From Hydra vulgaris (taxonomy: Eukaryota; Cnidaria; Hydrozoa; Anthoathecata; Hydridae): DNA of 64,000 bases. The translations under genes were made by a program, and so were the position numbers. Below the pieces are notes generated by a model. That model did not search any database and had not been told where the DNA came from. It saw only the letters and a list, made by a program, of their open reading frames with translations. This document shows, one piece after another, positions 20,698-31,730 of the stretch (position 1 is its first letter; every line of letters begins with the position of its first letter). Where the stretch lies: the NCBI RefSeq assembly GCF_038396675.1, contig NC_088921.1, positions 25,581,001-25,645,000 on the forward strand, given 5' to 3'.

Positions 20698-21070
20698 CAT
20701 ACATACATACATATATATATAGATATATAGATATTTTTTAATATTTTACCTCCCCAAGGCCCAGAAGGCCACTACAGATGAGGAGGCTACTTAATTGTGG
20801 TTATAACCCTCTCTCAACTCTATAACTCCGAAACACGAACCTTGACGAACAAGACCGCTGCGCGGAGAAACAAGTTGAGCGCGGTACTACCAGGGACGTG
20901 GTGGGGATCGAACTCGGAACCTCTCGCTTATGAAGCGAGCGCTCTACCACTACACCACTACCGCATTTCTCTACCGCTACACCACTACCGCATATATATA
21001 TAGCGTTCTACCACTACACCACTACATAGCGCCACTACACCACACATAGCGCTCTACCACTACACCACTA

Positions 21071-21130
<60 letters not shown>

Positions 21131-21133
21131 ATT

Positions 21134-21206
<73 letters not shown>

Positions 21207-21966
21207 TGTAAATGTTAAATACTATCTTAAATTACTATTTACCATTTGTAAATTTAGTCAACTTAGTTTGTAAATTTAATCAACTTGAATCAACTCAGAA
21301 ACACAAACCTTGCTCGGCAAGGTTCGTGTTTCTGAGTTAAAGAGTTGAGAGAGGGTTGCACCACAAATATCAACTTTAAAAAAAAAAAAAAGAGTAGCCT
21401 CCTCAACTGTAGTGGCCCCCTCGGGCCTTGGGGAGGTGAATAATCTCAAAAAAAAAAAAAATTTAAATTTGTTATGTTAAAATAATAAGAATAGTTTTTT
21501 TAGAATTTGTTATTTTATTTGAAATTTACAGTTTATTCATAGCATTTTTATGTTTGTACAAATATGCAGCTTTCAAACTGTCACTTGCTTTGTTTTGTCA
21601 AGTGCATTCAAGTAATTTTGAATGAGTGCAATTAAATAATAGTTTTTTGAACTGTGTACATTTATAGATGGCGTTGACACACAGTCGGCTATTAGAGTCA
21701 TGGCGTGAACGATCAATCTCTAGTCAAGTTGAAGCTAGACGTGTTTTAGCTGAAATGCTCACACCTTCCGGTGGTAACCGTGCTAATTGTTACAAGTTTA
21801 TTGCAGCTGTTACTGGTTGCAGTAACACAACGATCGGGAAAGTCAATGAACAGATGAGAAATACAGGTTTTATTTGCAATTATATTTGTTACAATTACAG
21901 ATATGCTGTCATTTACTTCAAAAAAATATATATTATAAATATTATATTTATATATATTATAAATAG

Positions 21967-22061
<95 letters not shown>

Positions 22062-23555
22062 AAAAACAATATTGTCAATCACATTTACTTCAAACAAATT
22101 ATTAGGTGGGGATCGCGAACCTCCTGAGCATGGCCTAAAAAGATATTGGAAAGAAAAGCCTAAATCCGATAGCTCAGTTGAAGTATCTTCTGGATTCGTT
22201 CCATCTTATAAAATTCTTCAAACTGCTGCTAGTTCGGCAGGCTTGTCATCTGTTATGCAAAATATTGACAAAGACTCAACACCTAAAAGACAGAAACGTC
22301 AGCAATCAATAAATGAAGCGCGGAAAAAAGAGTATTTATCACCAAATAATCGTTTTATTACGATACTTGCTGATACCAATGACGCAGCATCCTCATTAAG
22401 TTTGTGCTTATTAATTAATTTTAATAGTTATTGTTAAGACCGATATTTTTATACATTTCTAACATAATTTTAAGTTTTGAAATTATGTTAGTAATGTTTT
22501 ATAAATTACTTTTAGGTAATATTCAAAGTATTCCAGCCACAATGTTATCGTTAAATACAAATAATCAATATGGCGGCTTTATCTCTATTCCGACAGGTTT
22601 GACATCATCTAATGTAAGTATTTCAAACAGTTTGTCGCTTCAAACATTTCAACAACATTTGCAACATCAACAACAACTACAGTTACAAATTCAAATATTA
22701 CAGCAACAGTTGCAAAATACTCAAGCTGCTGTTTTAAATCAAACTGATATTCAACAAAACCATAGCAATGCCTACATGGTAACGGTTTCGAATCATTTAG
22801 AAAATGTTAATTCTGTGGGTACTCCTATAGTTATGCGAGGACTGTCTACACAGCAACCATTAATTCAGAATGTTATATCTCAGTCATTTATGCCAAATCT
22901 TGTAAGCAGTGAATCTATACCTTCATTTGCCGGACATTCAAGTGGGGCTATCAATTTTATGTCAACAAATGTTGATGTTTCTCATAGCAACCATGTCTCA
23001 CTTATTACATCGCCTATTTCAAGTCGTTGTGATTTAAATATTGTAGTGCCAAACAATGCCATTATATCCCAAGAAAGTAACGTCAATGGGAATTTGAATA
23101 ACCGGAACAGATCATCAAGACAAATAAGCAATTTCAGTCATTTGCATTTAATAAGTTCTCAACCGCCAACAATGACATTAGGTCAACACCCAGTTACTAT
23201 ATCATTACAAAATCCCGATATAACTAATTTGCCTACCATGTTATTAACTCAGACTTCCTCAAATTGTCCAGTAACACCAGGTCAATTGGTTCTTCATCAG
23301 GTATCTGCGTCATTACCTTCGTCAGGCTTGGTCATTCATCCGCCATTATCTGTTCAGGCCTCCTCAGATCAACTTAGTGTTCAATCTGTCTCTACTTCTC
23401 AGTCACTTATAGAATCTTCACTGGCAATATCGAACCCAATTTTACCTCCCATTACTTCATTTAATGCTGATGCTTTCTTGACAAGTGGAGCTGGTACTTA
23501 TACAGTCTTAAATGCAAACATAGATTCCCCAACCCATTCATTGCCATCGGTATAA
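10353..23555 (+). CDS. GATA-like zinc-finger protein with Gln-rich C-terminus, nine exons, 808 residues
   Basis: Exons: 10353-10632, 10821-10952, 12561-12632, 17031-17160, 17267-17441, 17829-17933, 21668-21866, 22106-22399, 22516-23555 (stop TAA). All junctions are GT-AG and in phase, and the sum is 2,427 nt. The N-terminus is basic ([15 protein letters not shown]). A zinc finger CDNC-X39-CNAC followed by GLKFKRKKK spans exons 1-2. It looks like a GATA finger, but the loop is about 39 residues instead of the usual 17-18. Exon 3 is Cys-rich ([18 protein letters not shown]). Exons 5-6 carry [33 protein letters not shown] and [10 protein letters not shown]. Exons 7-8 carry [32 protein letters not shown] and [14 protein letters not shown]. 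Exon 9 is Gln-, Ser- and Thr-rich ([19 protein letters not shown]), like an activation domain. A nuclear regulator is inferred. I know no named homologue. Confidence 0.8.
11301..12270. mobile_element. Non-autonomous hAT-type MITE, ~970 bp, with 8-bp target duplication
   Basis: The left end starts CAGAGGTAAAAAATAAC, the usual hAT terminus style. The right end, read inverted, gives GTGGAAAAAGTAACAAAAT followed by TTTACTCAAGTA. The two ends are imperfect inverted repeats of about 50 bp rich in ACTCAAGTA. CATGTATA flanks both sides (11293-11300 and 12271-12278), an 8-bp target-site duplication as expected for hAT. No transposase is inside. The element lies in intron 2 of the GATA-like gene. Confidence 0.75.
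13314..13357. repeat. Perfect 20-bp-stem hairpin
   Basis: ATTATTAAACTAAGTCTTAC at 13314-13333 is followed by the loop TACT and its exact reverse complement at 13338-13357. It ends exactly where a SINE begins. Confidence 0.9.
13358..13552 (+). mobile_element. SINE family A (tRNA-derived head)
   Basis: The head looks like a tRNA with A box (TAGCGCAGTGGTTAGAGCGC), an anticodon arm CTTGC-TTTATAA-GCAGG (UAU loop) and B box (GGTTCGAAA). It lacks a paired acceptor end. The tail contains AGTAAGAAAGGAGGCGCGAA, CCAGTTAAATGC, CTCTGTGACAAGACCATTAG and GACTTCTTAAGGCACC, then an A-run. The same tail occurs at 25541, 37747 and 46762. Confidence 0.85.
13553..17030. other. Remainder of intron 3 of the GATA-like gene
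   Basis: AT-rich with no supported exon. It includes a hairpin at 14786-14812 (AGTGACACAG / CTGTGTCACT, 7-nt loop) and a short direct repeat of GGATCCACCTCAACATCCAC type near 16049 and 16082. The open frame at 15861-16205 looks non-coding. Confidence 0.6.
18325..18745. repeat. 24-bp minisatellite
   Basis: About 16 units of GTGTTGGTACCATGTAGGCT plus TGTA. The period is a multiple of three, so long open frames appear on both strands (VPTLQAYK-type octapeptides on minus). These are by-products. It lies in intron 6 of the GATA-like gene. Confidence 0.95.
18962..20600 (+). pseudogene. Dead hAT / ZMYM1-like transposase
   Basis: Frames are broken many times, but the order of motifs is that of ZMYM1-like hAT transposases (TTF-type zinc finger plus DUF4371). 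These are [12 protein letters not shown] and a CLLF-like run near 19340, [20 protein letters not shown] at 19669, and [16 protein letters not shown]. They are followed by [35 protein letters not shown] at 20150, [14 protein letters not shown] in another frame, and [19 protein letters not shown] near 20450. The relic ends in a (TA)n tract. It lies in intron 6 of the GATA-like gene, same strand. Confidence 0.8.
20611..20720. repeat. (TA)n / (TACA)n microsatellite
   Basis: An alternating TA run followed by TACATACATACATACATACA, at the 3' edge of the hAT relic. Confidence 0.95.
20750..20964 (-). mobile_element. SINE family B (tRNA-derived head, minus)
   Basis: Read on the minus strand the head is tRNA-like: GTAGTGGTGTAGTGGTAGAG (A box), anticodon arm CTCGC-TTCATAA-GCGAG (CAU loop), and GAGTTCGATCCCC (B box). 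The body contains CGCGCAGCGGTC, GTTCGTGTTTCGGAGTTA and AGAGTTGAGAGAGGG. It ends CCTTCTGGGCCTTGGGGAGG. Related copies lie at 21293, 38391 and 61858. Confidence 0.85.
20965..21073 (-). repeat. Tandem copies of the SINE-B 5' head
   Basis: The segment GCTCTACCACTACACCACTA recurs about four times with TATATA or CATAGC spacers, next to the full SINE-B copy. Only the first ~30 bp of the tRNA-like head is repeated. Confidence 0.8.
21074..21200. repeat. (TA)n microsatellite
   Basis: An alternating TA tract with a few TTTATA interruptions, between two SINE-B pieces. Confidence 0.95.
21293..21437 (+). mobile_element. Truncated SINE family B with internal fold-back
   Basis: The 3' part of SINE-B on the plus strand (GTTTCTGAGTTAAAGAGTTG to GGGCCTTGGGGAGGTG). 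Its 5' end is replaced by a hairpin: AACTCAGAAACACAAACCTT and its complement ending CGTGTTTCTGAGTT, loop about 6 nt. Confidence 0.75.
21969..22058. repeat. (TA)n microsatellite in intron 7
   Basis: A pure alternating TA tract about 47 bp before the acceptor of exon 8 of the GATA-like gene. Confidence 0.95.
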
Positions 23556-24890
23556 GATGCTCCGTATATTGTTTGAATTTTTTTTCTTATTTAAAATTAA
23601 TAGCTTATATTCATTTTTATATATATATATATAGATAATACAATAGAGAATATTTTCTTGAAACTTATTTTTATTCTTTACAATTTTAAATGAAGCATGA
23701 GTTCTCCATTTATTGCCATCGGTTCAAGTAGCTTTTTTGTCTGCAATAAGTATATTTTTTTTTATTTTTTACGTTCGTAAAAATTAATAAGTTATTTTCA
23801 CAAACGCCCGCACGCACACATATACATTCACTCTTGCATGTTAGCCAGAAAGTTAAAAACAAAACCGGAATAAAAATGAAAGATGCCGTGGCGCAGTGGT
23901 TAGCAGCCGTGGTTTGCTGTAGCGAACCACGCAGTGTGAAATGATATTTAGCTGTTTCTTAGTAAACTACTAAACAGGATTTATAGATTACTCTGTGTGG
24001 TTTTTTCTTTTACTGCAGTAAAAAAAAACTTATTTTTTTCTTGCTATTTATTACAAGGTTGCCTGCCCAAATAAAAACCTTTTGATGATACATGAACATT
24101 CCACTACGTCTGTGTTTATATTAGTCGACGACTTGATAAAAATTAAATACGACTTAATAAAAATTAAACTACGCCTGTGTTTATATTAGTCAACGACTTA
24201 GTATAAACTAAAATAAATCAAAAAATATAAAAAATTTGTCATTAAAATTATTAACCTCTTTCCCAAAGCATAATTTTTTTAAAGCATTAAGAACAAAAAA
24301 ACTTTTATGTAATTCGATTTGACTCTGTTACATAGCATATTGATATTTTAAACATAGCATATTGATATTTTAAACTTGTGAAAATCGATGCTTTTCTTAA
24401 AAAAAAATCACGTGAAATAGAACACGAGAGATGGTCAAACCTACGTATTCGCTGTTTTTTTTTCTTTTTTCTTTGTACGTTTTGGGGTAACACTCTCCCC
24501 CGTAGTTTCATGCATACTTTACGGAAGACCCCAAAATAAAAGAAGTAAATAAGATTAAGTCTTAAATTATTTCATCTATCCTTCTTTTATTCTATGACTT
24601 TTTACAAAAAAACGTTTGTTTTTTTTCACGGTTTTTTAGAAAATATTTATGTGTGGATGTTTTATAAAGTACGATTATTATTTTTAAGATATTTATATAA
24701 TTTTGAGACACAGGATGACTTTTACGTCTAATTTTGATAACTTACCACTTTAGTTTCCCTAGCTAATGATCAACAAAATTGATGTAAAAAAAAACCAATT
24801 TAAGAAAAACCCTACAAATAATTTTAATAGGAAAATTTTGTTTGAGAAACCACATTTTGCACATCGAAAAGAAAATCTCCAAGTCAATCA
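23556..24890. other. 3' flank of the GATA-like gene, no gene seen
   Basis: AT-rich sequence. A SINE-A head fragment (GATGCCGTGGCGCAGTGGTT) is at 23883-23940 without the usual tail. Two related copies of ACTACGCCTGTGTTTATATT type sequence lie near 24110 and 24169. No exon supported. Confidence 0.55.
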
Positions 24891-24894
24891 ACAG

Positions 24895-25313
24895 TGCATA
24901 AATTAGGCAAAAATAAAACTTGCTTTAAAATATGTAACTCGTTCATTTGCAGTTACATCAACTATTGCAATATTGTTTGGGCAAGCACTTGCGCATCAGC
25001 ACAAAAGAAAATATACATAAAACAAAGCAATCGCGTCAAATAGTATGCAATATGTTAGCATATCCCATACCATTAATCGGGGAAATAGAATTATAATATT
25101 AATAAATTGAATCTTTCTTTTCGCAACTTAGTATTTATGTTTCTATCGCAAATTAACTTGCTACCAAAATACTCTATAAATAAAATTTTCATCATTGATC
25201 ACCAGTATCCAACAAAGTACTTAATTCACAGCTTTAAACTTCCGAAAATTTTAATTCAAAAAGCTGACTTTTCCATTTTATTGCGCGGATTGCGACTAAA
25301 ATTTAATTCATAA
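24895..25313 (+). pseudogene. LINE reverse-transcriptase C-terminal relic
   Basis: SYINYCNIVWASTCASAQKK near 24957 is the typical C-terminal motif of cnidarian non-LTR reverse transcriptases (YINYGN-x-V-W-x-S-T). After a break, the open piece 25107-25313 reads LNLSFRNLVFMFLSQINLLP and HQYPTKYLIHSFKLPKILIQ, then the LLRGLRL end. This matches the usual ending with a YRGP-like motif. It is 5'-truncated and broken. Confidence 0.7.
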
Positions 25314-25540
25314 ATGGAAATAAAAAAACATAAAATCATCAAATTCTTTTAATGTAACAATTGAACAGTACTTATTTGACTTAACTGACGCCTTTTTTTG
25401 AAAAGTAAATCAATAATAACAATCTGATTAACAATAATTAATATAATAATAATTGCATTTGGCACCATAGTGGATGCAAATAATTTTAATACTATAATAA
25501 TAATTTTATTCTATACTCATTTTATTCTATACTCATTCGT

Positions 25541-25712
25541 TGAGCAGCCGTTGCACAGTGGTTAGAGTTCTGGCTCAGAACCCAGAGGTCCCGGGTTTGA
25601 TCCCGGCTTTAGCCCAATAAGCGACATTGGTAAGTAAGGAGGTGTGAACCTCTAGTTATATGCTCCCCGATAAGACCGTAAGGACTTCTGGGAGCACCTA
25701 AAAAATGAAAAT
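25541..25712 (+). mobile_element. SINE family A copy
   Basis: The tRNA-like head AGCAGCCGTTGCACAGTGGT with a B box GGGTTTGATCCCGGC. The tail has AGTAAGGAGGTGTGAACCTC, TATGCTCCCCGATAAGACCG and GGACTTCTGGGAGCACC, then an A-rich end. Confidence 0.88.
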
Positions 25713-26288
25713 AAAAAAATTTAAGAGATCGTAATGAATATGGTTTTTTCGATTTTTTTTTAGTGTTTTTTTTTATTAATTTATACATTCATCTCTCGTA
25801 AAAACTTATTGAAAATGTCTTCTATATGATCCTGTCATCGTTTTAAATTTAATTTATAAATTTATACGTGGATATATTTACATTTATAAGTGTATTAAAG
25901 CTATATAATATGTAAAATTTTTATATAGTAGCGAAATAAAAATTATATCATTAAATGGCTTTTATTCTAAGTTTTTTAGTTACATTAGGTACATTGCACA
26001 ATAGCGTAATAAAATTGCACAATAGCGTAGCAACATAAAATGCACCAGTGCGAAATTTCAATGCAAATTGGTCTGTAAAATTTTTTCAATTTAATTGAGC
26101 TGCTATTTCTTTAATAGCTAATAGGTTTAGCGCAGATATCTTTCGCAATCGTTTTCCTTAAAAGTGTTTTAATTCTTTTTATTGTGCTAGAGGATCTTTT
26201 TACAGTCGCAACGCAAACGGCTTTATGTCAAATATAAAAAAAAATACTGCGATTATATTAGTGAATGCGCAACTTACAATACAATATG

Positions 26289-26830
26289 TTATTGTGGACA
26301 CAGGTAAAGTGCGGTAATGCGGAAATTTTGAATGTGTAAAATGCAGGAATAAAGTGCAGCAATACCGCAGGGACCCTTTGCTACATTACTGACAGTAGTA
26401 GTACTTTTAAGCCAGTCTAAATATGTGGTCTTAATACCGTAACTTTCAAATTTTTTTAAAAGAATGTTATGGTCTACTGTTTCAAAAACTTTGCTAAAAG
26501 CTATAAAAACTCCGAGCGTAAAATTATTTGTGTCAAATGCTTTAAATATATTGTGAACCATACTAATAATAACATGGTCAGTTGTATTACCTGCCTGGAA
26601 TCCAAAATGTTTATTATATTATTATTATTATTTAGAATAGTCCAAAGTCTGATTATACAATATTCACTCTAAGATTTTAGAGAAGCATGGGAAAATTGAA
26701 ATTGGTCTGTAATTTTCAGAATTACAGATGTTTTCTGATTTGAAAATAGCTATGATCCTCGTCATTTTAAGTTTCTCAATAACTCCTTGTTTTAAAGATA
26801 TATTAAAAATATGTAAAAGAGGGATTGTTA
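26289..26830 (-). pseudogene. LINE reverse-transcriptase relic
   Basis: On the minus strand: IFKSENICNSENYRPISIFP near 26730 (the NYRPIS motif), then FGFQAGNTTDHVIISMVHNI and TLGVFIAFSKVFETVDHNIL (normally DLSKAFDTVDH). It continues YGIKTTYLDWL. The coding stops near 26394 and unrelated sequence follows. This is the finger/palm part of a Jockey/CR1-like reverse transcriptase with the first catalytic Asp motif changed to IAFSKVF. Several frame breaks are present. Confidence 0.78.
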
Positions 26831-26944
26831 AGTATTTTATCAATTTTTAAACTAAATTACTACTAATATTATCAACTCTTTTTTTTTTGTTTTAAAAGAT
26901 ATACTACATCTAATAGTTCCTTTTCAGCGATTTCATAGTTATTG

Positions 26945-27060
26945 ATTTTAGAGATTAGGATTTTTAGAGATTAGGATTTTTAGAGATTAGAATTTTTAGA
27001 GATTAGGATTTTTAGAGATTAGGATTTTTAGAGATTAGAATTTTTAGAGATTAGGATTTG
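26945..27060. repeat. 16-bp tandem repeat
   Basis: About seven units of AGAGATTAGGATTTTT, two of them with AGAATTTTT. Confidence 0.95.
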
Positions 27061-27679
27061 AAGATCTTTAAAAATAGTAATAACTAAAATTTTTAACTTT
27101 TTTTGGTAAAACAACAAAAATTAAATTTGGTAAAATAACACATTTTGGATTTACTTATTTCTTTAAAGTTATGATAATTTTTAAAATAAAATTGCCAATT
27201 AAGTTTATTGAAAATTTAAATCAAAATAAAACAAGAAATGTTTCATTTTGATTTAAAATGTTTTTGCTTAGATGTGTATAACTTAAATCTTAACAATATT
27301 ATGCATAATCCTTAACCTCAAATCTAGCGGTTGGCCATGTCAGCATGTTCAAGTAAAACTCTTCTTTTTTTTTTTTGGCATGTATGTGGTATGCATGTTA
27401 GCCATTTTATCGCGTAGAACACGCATTAGATGCGTATAAAGACAGGTATACAACACGACGCCTACTGAGTATCAGACTTGCATGTAAACACGTATAAAAC
27501 ACGATAACCAGAGAATATTCAATACAATTTTAATAACTAATATGAATTCATAACATAATGATAATGACTAGCAGTAAGCAACCCGTAATACGGGGTATGA
27601 GTTATTAAATCATTAATAACAATAAAAACACATTAATAACTTGATATATTATCTAAAAAATTAAATACAAATTTATCTA

Positions 27680-28900
27680 TAAATATTTCAACTTTGGCTC
27701 CCTATCAGCAACGTCTTTGCTTATAGTTAACGACATAAAGACCGCATTAACATCAGTTGAGTTCTTTTTAAAATCTGTCACAACACAGGTACCAGAAAAG
27801 GAAAGTCAAGTAAAGCCTGCAAATACCTAAAAAAAGATATGAAAAAAAAAATTGCAATTTTTAATTACAAAAGTACTATTTGCATTTTATTGTTAGTAGA
27901 ATTAGGATAATAATAACAGAAAATATATATTCTGTGTCTACAGAATAATTAAAAAAGATTATAAAAAGGCTAGACAACACAATGTAGTAACACTGGCAAA
28001 TAACACCACAACTTAATAAGATTTTTTATTAACTTAAATACTTGGACTAAAAAGATTTTATTTTTTACAATATTTTAACAATAAAGGGACAATAATAGTT
28101 AAACAATTTGAGAAACTATATCATAAAATAGCAAGCAACTCGTAAAATATTTCTTATAAATGGTCATTATCATTTGTGGTATTAGGAAATACATAAAAGG
28201 TCAGTAATTAAATAAGTTTTATTAAATCTCCCTCTCATTTAAGAGAGAGAGAGAGAGAGAGGTAGGTAGGTGTTTCCAAAGCAGCATGTTAACAAAAGTA
28301 AAAAAACACGGAATAAATAGTAGTAATTGGTTTTATTATGTTACCAGTAAACAAAATTATTTTTACCTTGATTAAAAGCTCATTTCCAGCATTTCATAAT
28401 TAAGCTCCAGCTTCTCTCTAACTGTTGACTAATGATTAATAGAGTAAATTTCATACCATACTAAATTTACAAAAATTAAAACCATTTTTCAACAGTAAGC
28501 TAACTAATCAAGAGATGACAAAGGGAAGACAAACTAAAAAAAATATGAAAAAATGAACATAATTACGATAGAAATTATAAAAAAACAATTTAAATTTAAA
28601 AGTGTTAACTGTTACCATAAATAGTTAAACTCATACTTTGCTTTGTTCTAAAGTGTCTAAAGTAAAATCAAATTAACAGACATTACCCGAATTCTGTCAA
28701 GTAAGCTTTCTGCTCGCCGAGCAGCTTTTCTTACATTTCAACAACGATTAATTTCATCCTGCCTAGATCTATTTTTTTCATTTGACAACTATTTTCAAGT
28801 TGCCTATTAGCATTTACATTAATAACTTCGTTGAGCCTAATACTATCTATTTCAATTTCACTATTATCATTAAACATATTACAATTTATCTTATTATTGT
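27680..28900 (-). pseudogene. Possible broken minus-strand gene, family unknown
   Basis: Three pieces have coding character and splice-like borders. At about 28890-28688 one frame reads MFNDNSEIEIDSIRLNEVIN and another ends AARRAESLLDRIR before GTAATG. A stop and a frame change separate them. At about 28420-28372 one frame reads REKLELNYEMLEMSF with a stop. At about 27800-27683 a frame reads DFKKNSTDVNAVFMSL then TISKDVADREPKLKYL. I cannot name the family. It may be chance. Confidence 0.25.
28243..28262. repeat. (GA)n microsatellite
   Basis: A GAGAGA run followed by GGTAGGTAGG. Confidence 0.9.
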
Positions 28901-29213
28901 TACAACTGAATAAATGAACATAAAAGAATCTTACAAATTGTGATCTTTTCTAATCAAAGACTTTATTTAAACTTAAGATTTATTGAAATCCATATATGCT
29001 TATATACATAAGTCTATCAAGAATATTAAACAATATTTATTTATGTTTATTAAAATTATTAAACAATATTTATTTACATCAATTATTTTTAATTTAACAA
29101 AGAATCTAGACTACAATGCACAAAATTATTTTTACCTTAATGCAAAAAATAATAAATGCACAATCTTGTATAAAAAATTGAAGCAATTTCAGTCAGTATA
29201 TTTTACTCTAAAG

Positions 29214-29216
<3 letters not shown>

Positions 29217-29260
<44 letters not shown>
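29217..29260. repeat. (TA)n microsatellite
   Basis: An alternating TA run. Flanking sequence at 28900-31350 is AT-rich with no supported gene. Confidence 0.93.
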
Positions 29261-29263
<3 letters not shown>

Positions 29264-31355
29264 AATACCTTTAAAAAGTGGTATAATACAATGAAATATG
29301 AAAAAACATCATCATTTTTTTCAACTACTTTCAAAAAGAATTTATTTATTTTTTCTAAGAAAGAATATTTATATAGATACAGAGAAATATAAAATATACT
29401 GAAATATAGGCAGATTTAAGTTTATAAACTTTCGTGTCAACAAATTACAGTCAGTTTTCCATGTTAAATACATAAAATATATATCTAATATAATATATAT
29501 CAAATATAAAATAAATCCAATATAAAATAAAACAAAATAGTAAACTTACTCAAACCAGTATCAGTTACACCATGTGAAGTAACTAAAAAACACTTCAGTT
29601 CTTTTCAATTGCTCTAAAAAATAACTTTCAGCTCTTTCCAATAGCACTAAAAAATAAAACAAAACTTGCTTAGCCAAGTTGCCTAATTTATGAGAATCTG
29701 AAAACAAGTAAAAAACCAAGAACAAACAAACATTTATTTGTTATAACTACTATATTTAAACAAATTAATTAAACAAAGAATAACGCCAATTCTCCTTAAA
29801 AGCTAAAAAAAATTTTCAGCTTAAATTTGCTTGCAGACCTTGCTTGTAAAACCAAGTGAATAAGAAACACATTTAGAAAAGCCTAGAAACTACTTAAAAA
29901 TGACATATGCAACATTGAACATTGACTATACTAATTATTAGCAGATGTTTTTAAAAAATTCATAAAAATTTACATACATTCATTCTTTTATATCGCATAA
30001 ATCCATCATATGATAAATCTGAAATGAAAAAATGTAACGGATAAGTAAATACAAAGAAAAACATCATATATGAATCGAAAATCAATATATCTGATAGAGA
30101 TAAGATGTCATGATAAGAGAGTAGTAGTTGTTAAATATTGTTATTTCATGTTAGCTTTTAGAAAACAAATCATGTTGGTACATCATGGTTCTAAAAATTC
30201 AAACTGAGATGTATATACGGCAATGTGATTTTTCTTGAGTGGCTTTTAGTGAATGATTAAAAGCAGTGAGTTTCAATAATAAAACCACTTATAATTTTTA
30301 ACATTAAGCACCAACATAAAGGTAAGCCAAATGTAACAACATTAGTAACATAACAACTTTATGCAAAATCTTGCTCAACACGTTTGCCACGTCACACACT
30401 TTGAAAACATTGAAACAACATAATATAAACATATATAATAACTATAAAACACAATACATTTATTTAACTTTATATAACATATATAAACACCTCATATAAT
30501 ATTTATATACACAATAGATACATTTTATACTATTTTAATGACACATTTATAAAACAATTACATAACACATATTATCACATACATATATTTATCAAAAACT
30601 TTTTAACTTTGAACATAATATAAACATATATGCAAACTATAAACATATATAACTTGAATTGCGCGAACAAAAAATTTAAAAATAACTTGCAAAAATCTAA
30701 AAAGATTCACATATATTCATATATAAAAACATATACCTTGTAATAAAATATCAAATTATAATCATATTTAATTTAAATCAAATACTTATTGAATAAAGAG
30801 CAAAAAACAGATAGAAGAACTGCATACCTTAAAACAAAATTTAACGTTTAGCAACAATAAAATGTCAGTGGTGGCTCGAAATTTTAACTTATTTTTCTAA
30901 ATTTTCTAAAACAGTTCAAAAAAAAGGTAATAGCATAACAGAAACGTCCATAAAATAATAATCAACATAATAAAATAAGCAAGATATGAAATGATAGGAT
31001 TTAAAATATATTTGAATTATATTAATTTAGGACTTCATAAAACTAAATAAATAAATTTAAAAGTAGTAATAAATATTTTTATGATAAAGTTTTAGTAACT
31101 CTTTTAGTACAAAAAAGTACTGTAACTGTATTGGAGATATGTGATACTGCTTTAGCAGAACGATATCTCTTCATACAACTTTTCATGTATTCCTGACTAT
31201 TCCTTTTCATTCCATACAAACTTTTTACTAAATTTCTCAAGAAAAGCCTTGATAATTTAAATTTACCTTTCGCAATTTCAATTTAAGCATGCGCTTTTAA
31301 GCAAAGATTTTCGTTTTTCCGTTATACGTTGATATTTGATCAAAATCGGGTAGCA

Positions 31356-31430
31356 TATTTTGAAACCCTATACAGGCTCAGAATAGGCAGAAAAATGAGC
31401 AATCTGATTCGCTGATTTTGAAAGAGAGGC
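31356..31430 (+). repeat. 75-bp inverted-repeat arm, left
   Basis: It contains ATTTTGAAACCCTATACAGG and AATCTGATTCGCTGATTTTG, ending GAAAGAGAGGC. The same sequence with a few changes is found inverted at 34459-34533. Confidence 0.88.
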
Positions 31431-31730
31431 AAGTGCGATTTTGTTGAAAAATATAATTAAAATCAAAACAAACAGATTTTTGAAATAAATTTCAATGTAA
31501 TGATATACTAAGTTTATCAATACAAATCATGTGTTACTATTAACACAGGAAATTCATTTTTTTTTAGTACTCTTCAGAGTATTTAAAATGTATAAAAATC
31601 TAATGGTACAAGAGAATTTTCACTCGTAAAAATTTCAATAAAGTTTATCTTGGTGATGAAGATTTTATCTATTGTTAATTTTAAGAAACGAAAAAAAAAA
31701 TGTGTTAAAGTAAATTTTAAAAAATCTACA

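Noticed and set aside
20880-20964. tRNA-Met-like gene on minus
   Set aside because: It is the head of SINE family B, with the same body in three other places.
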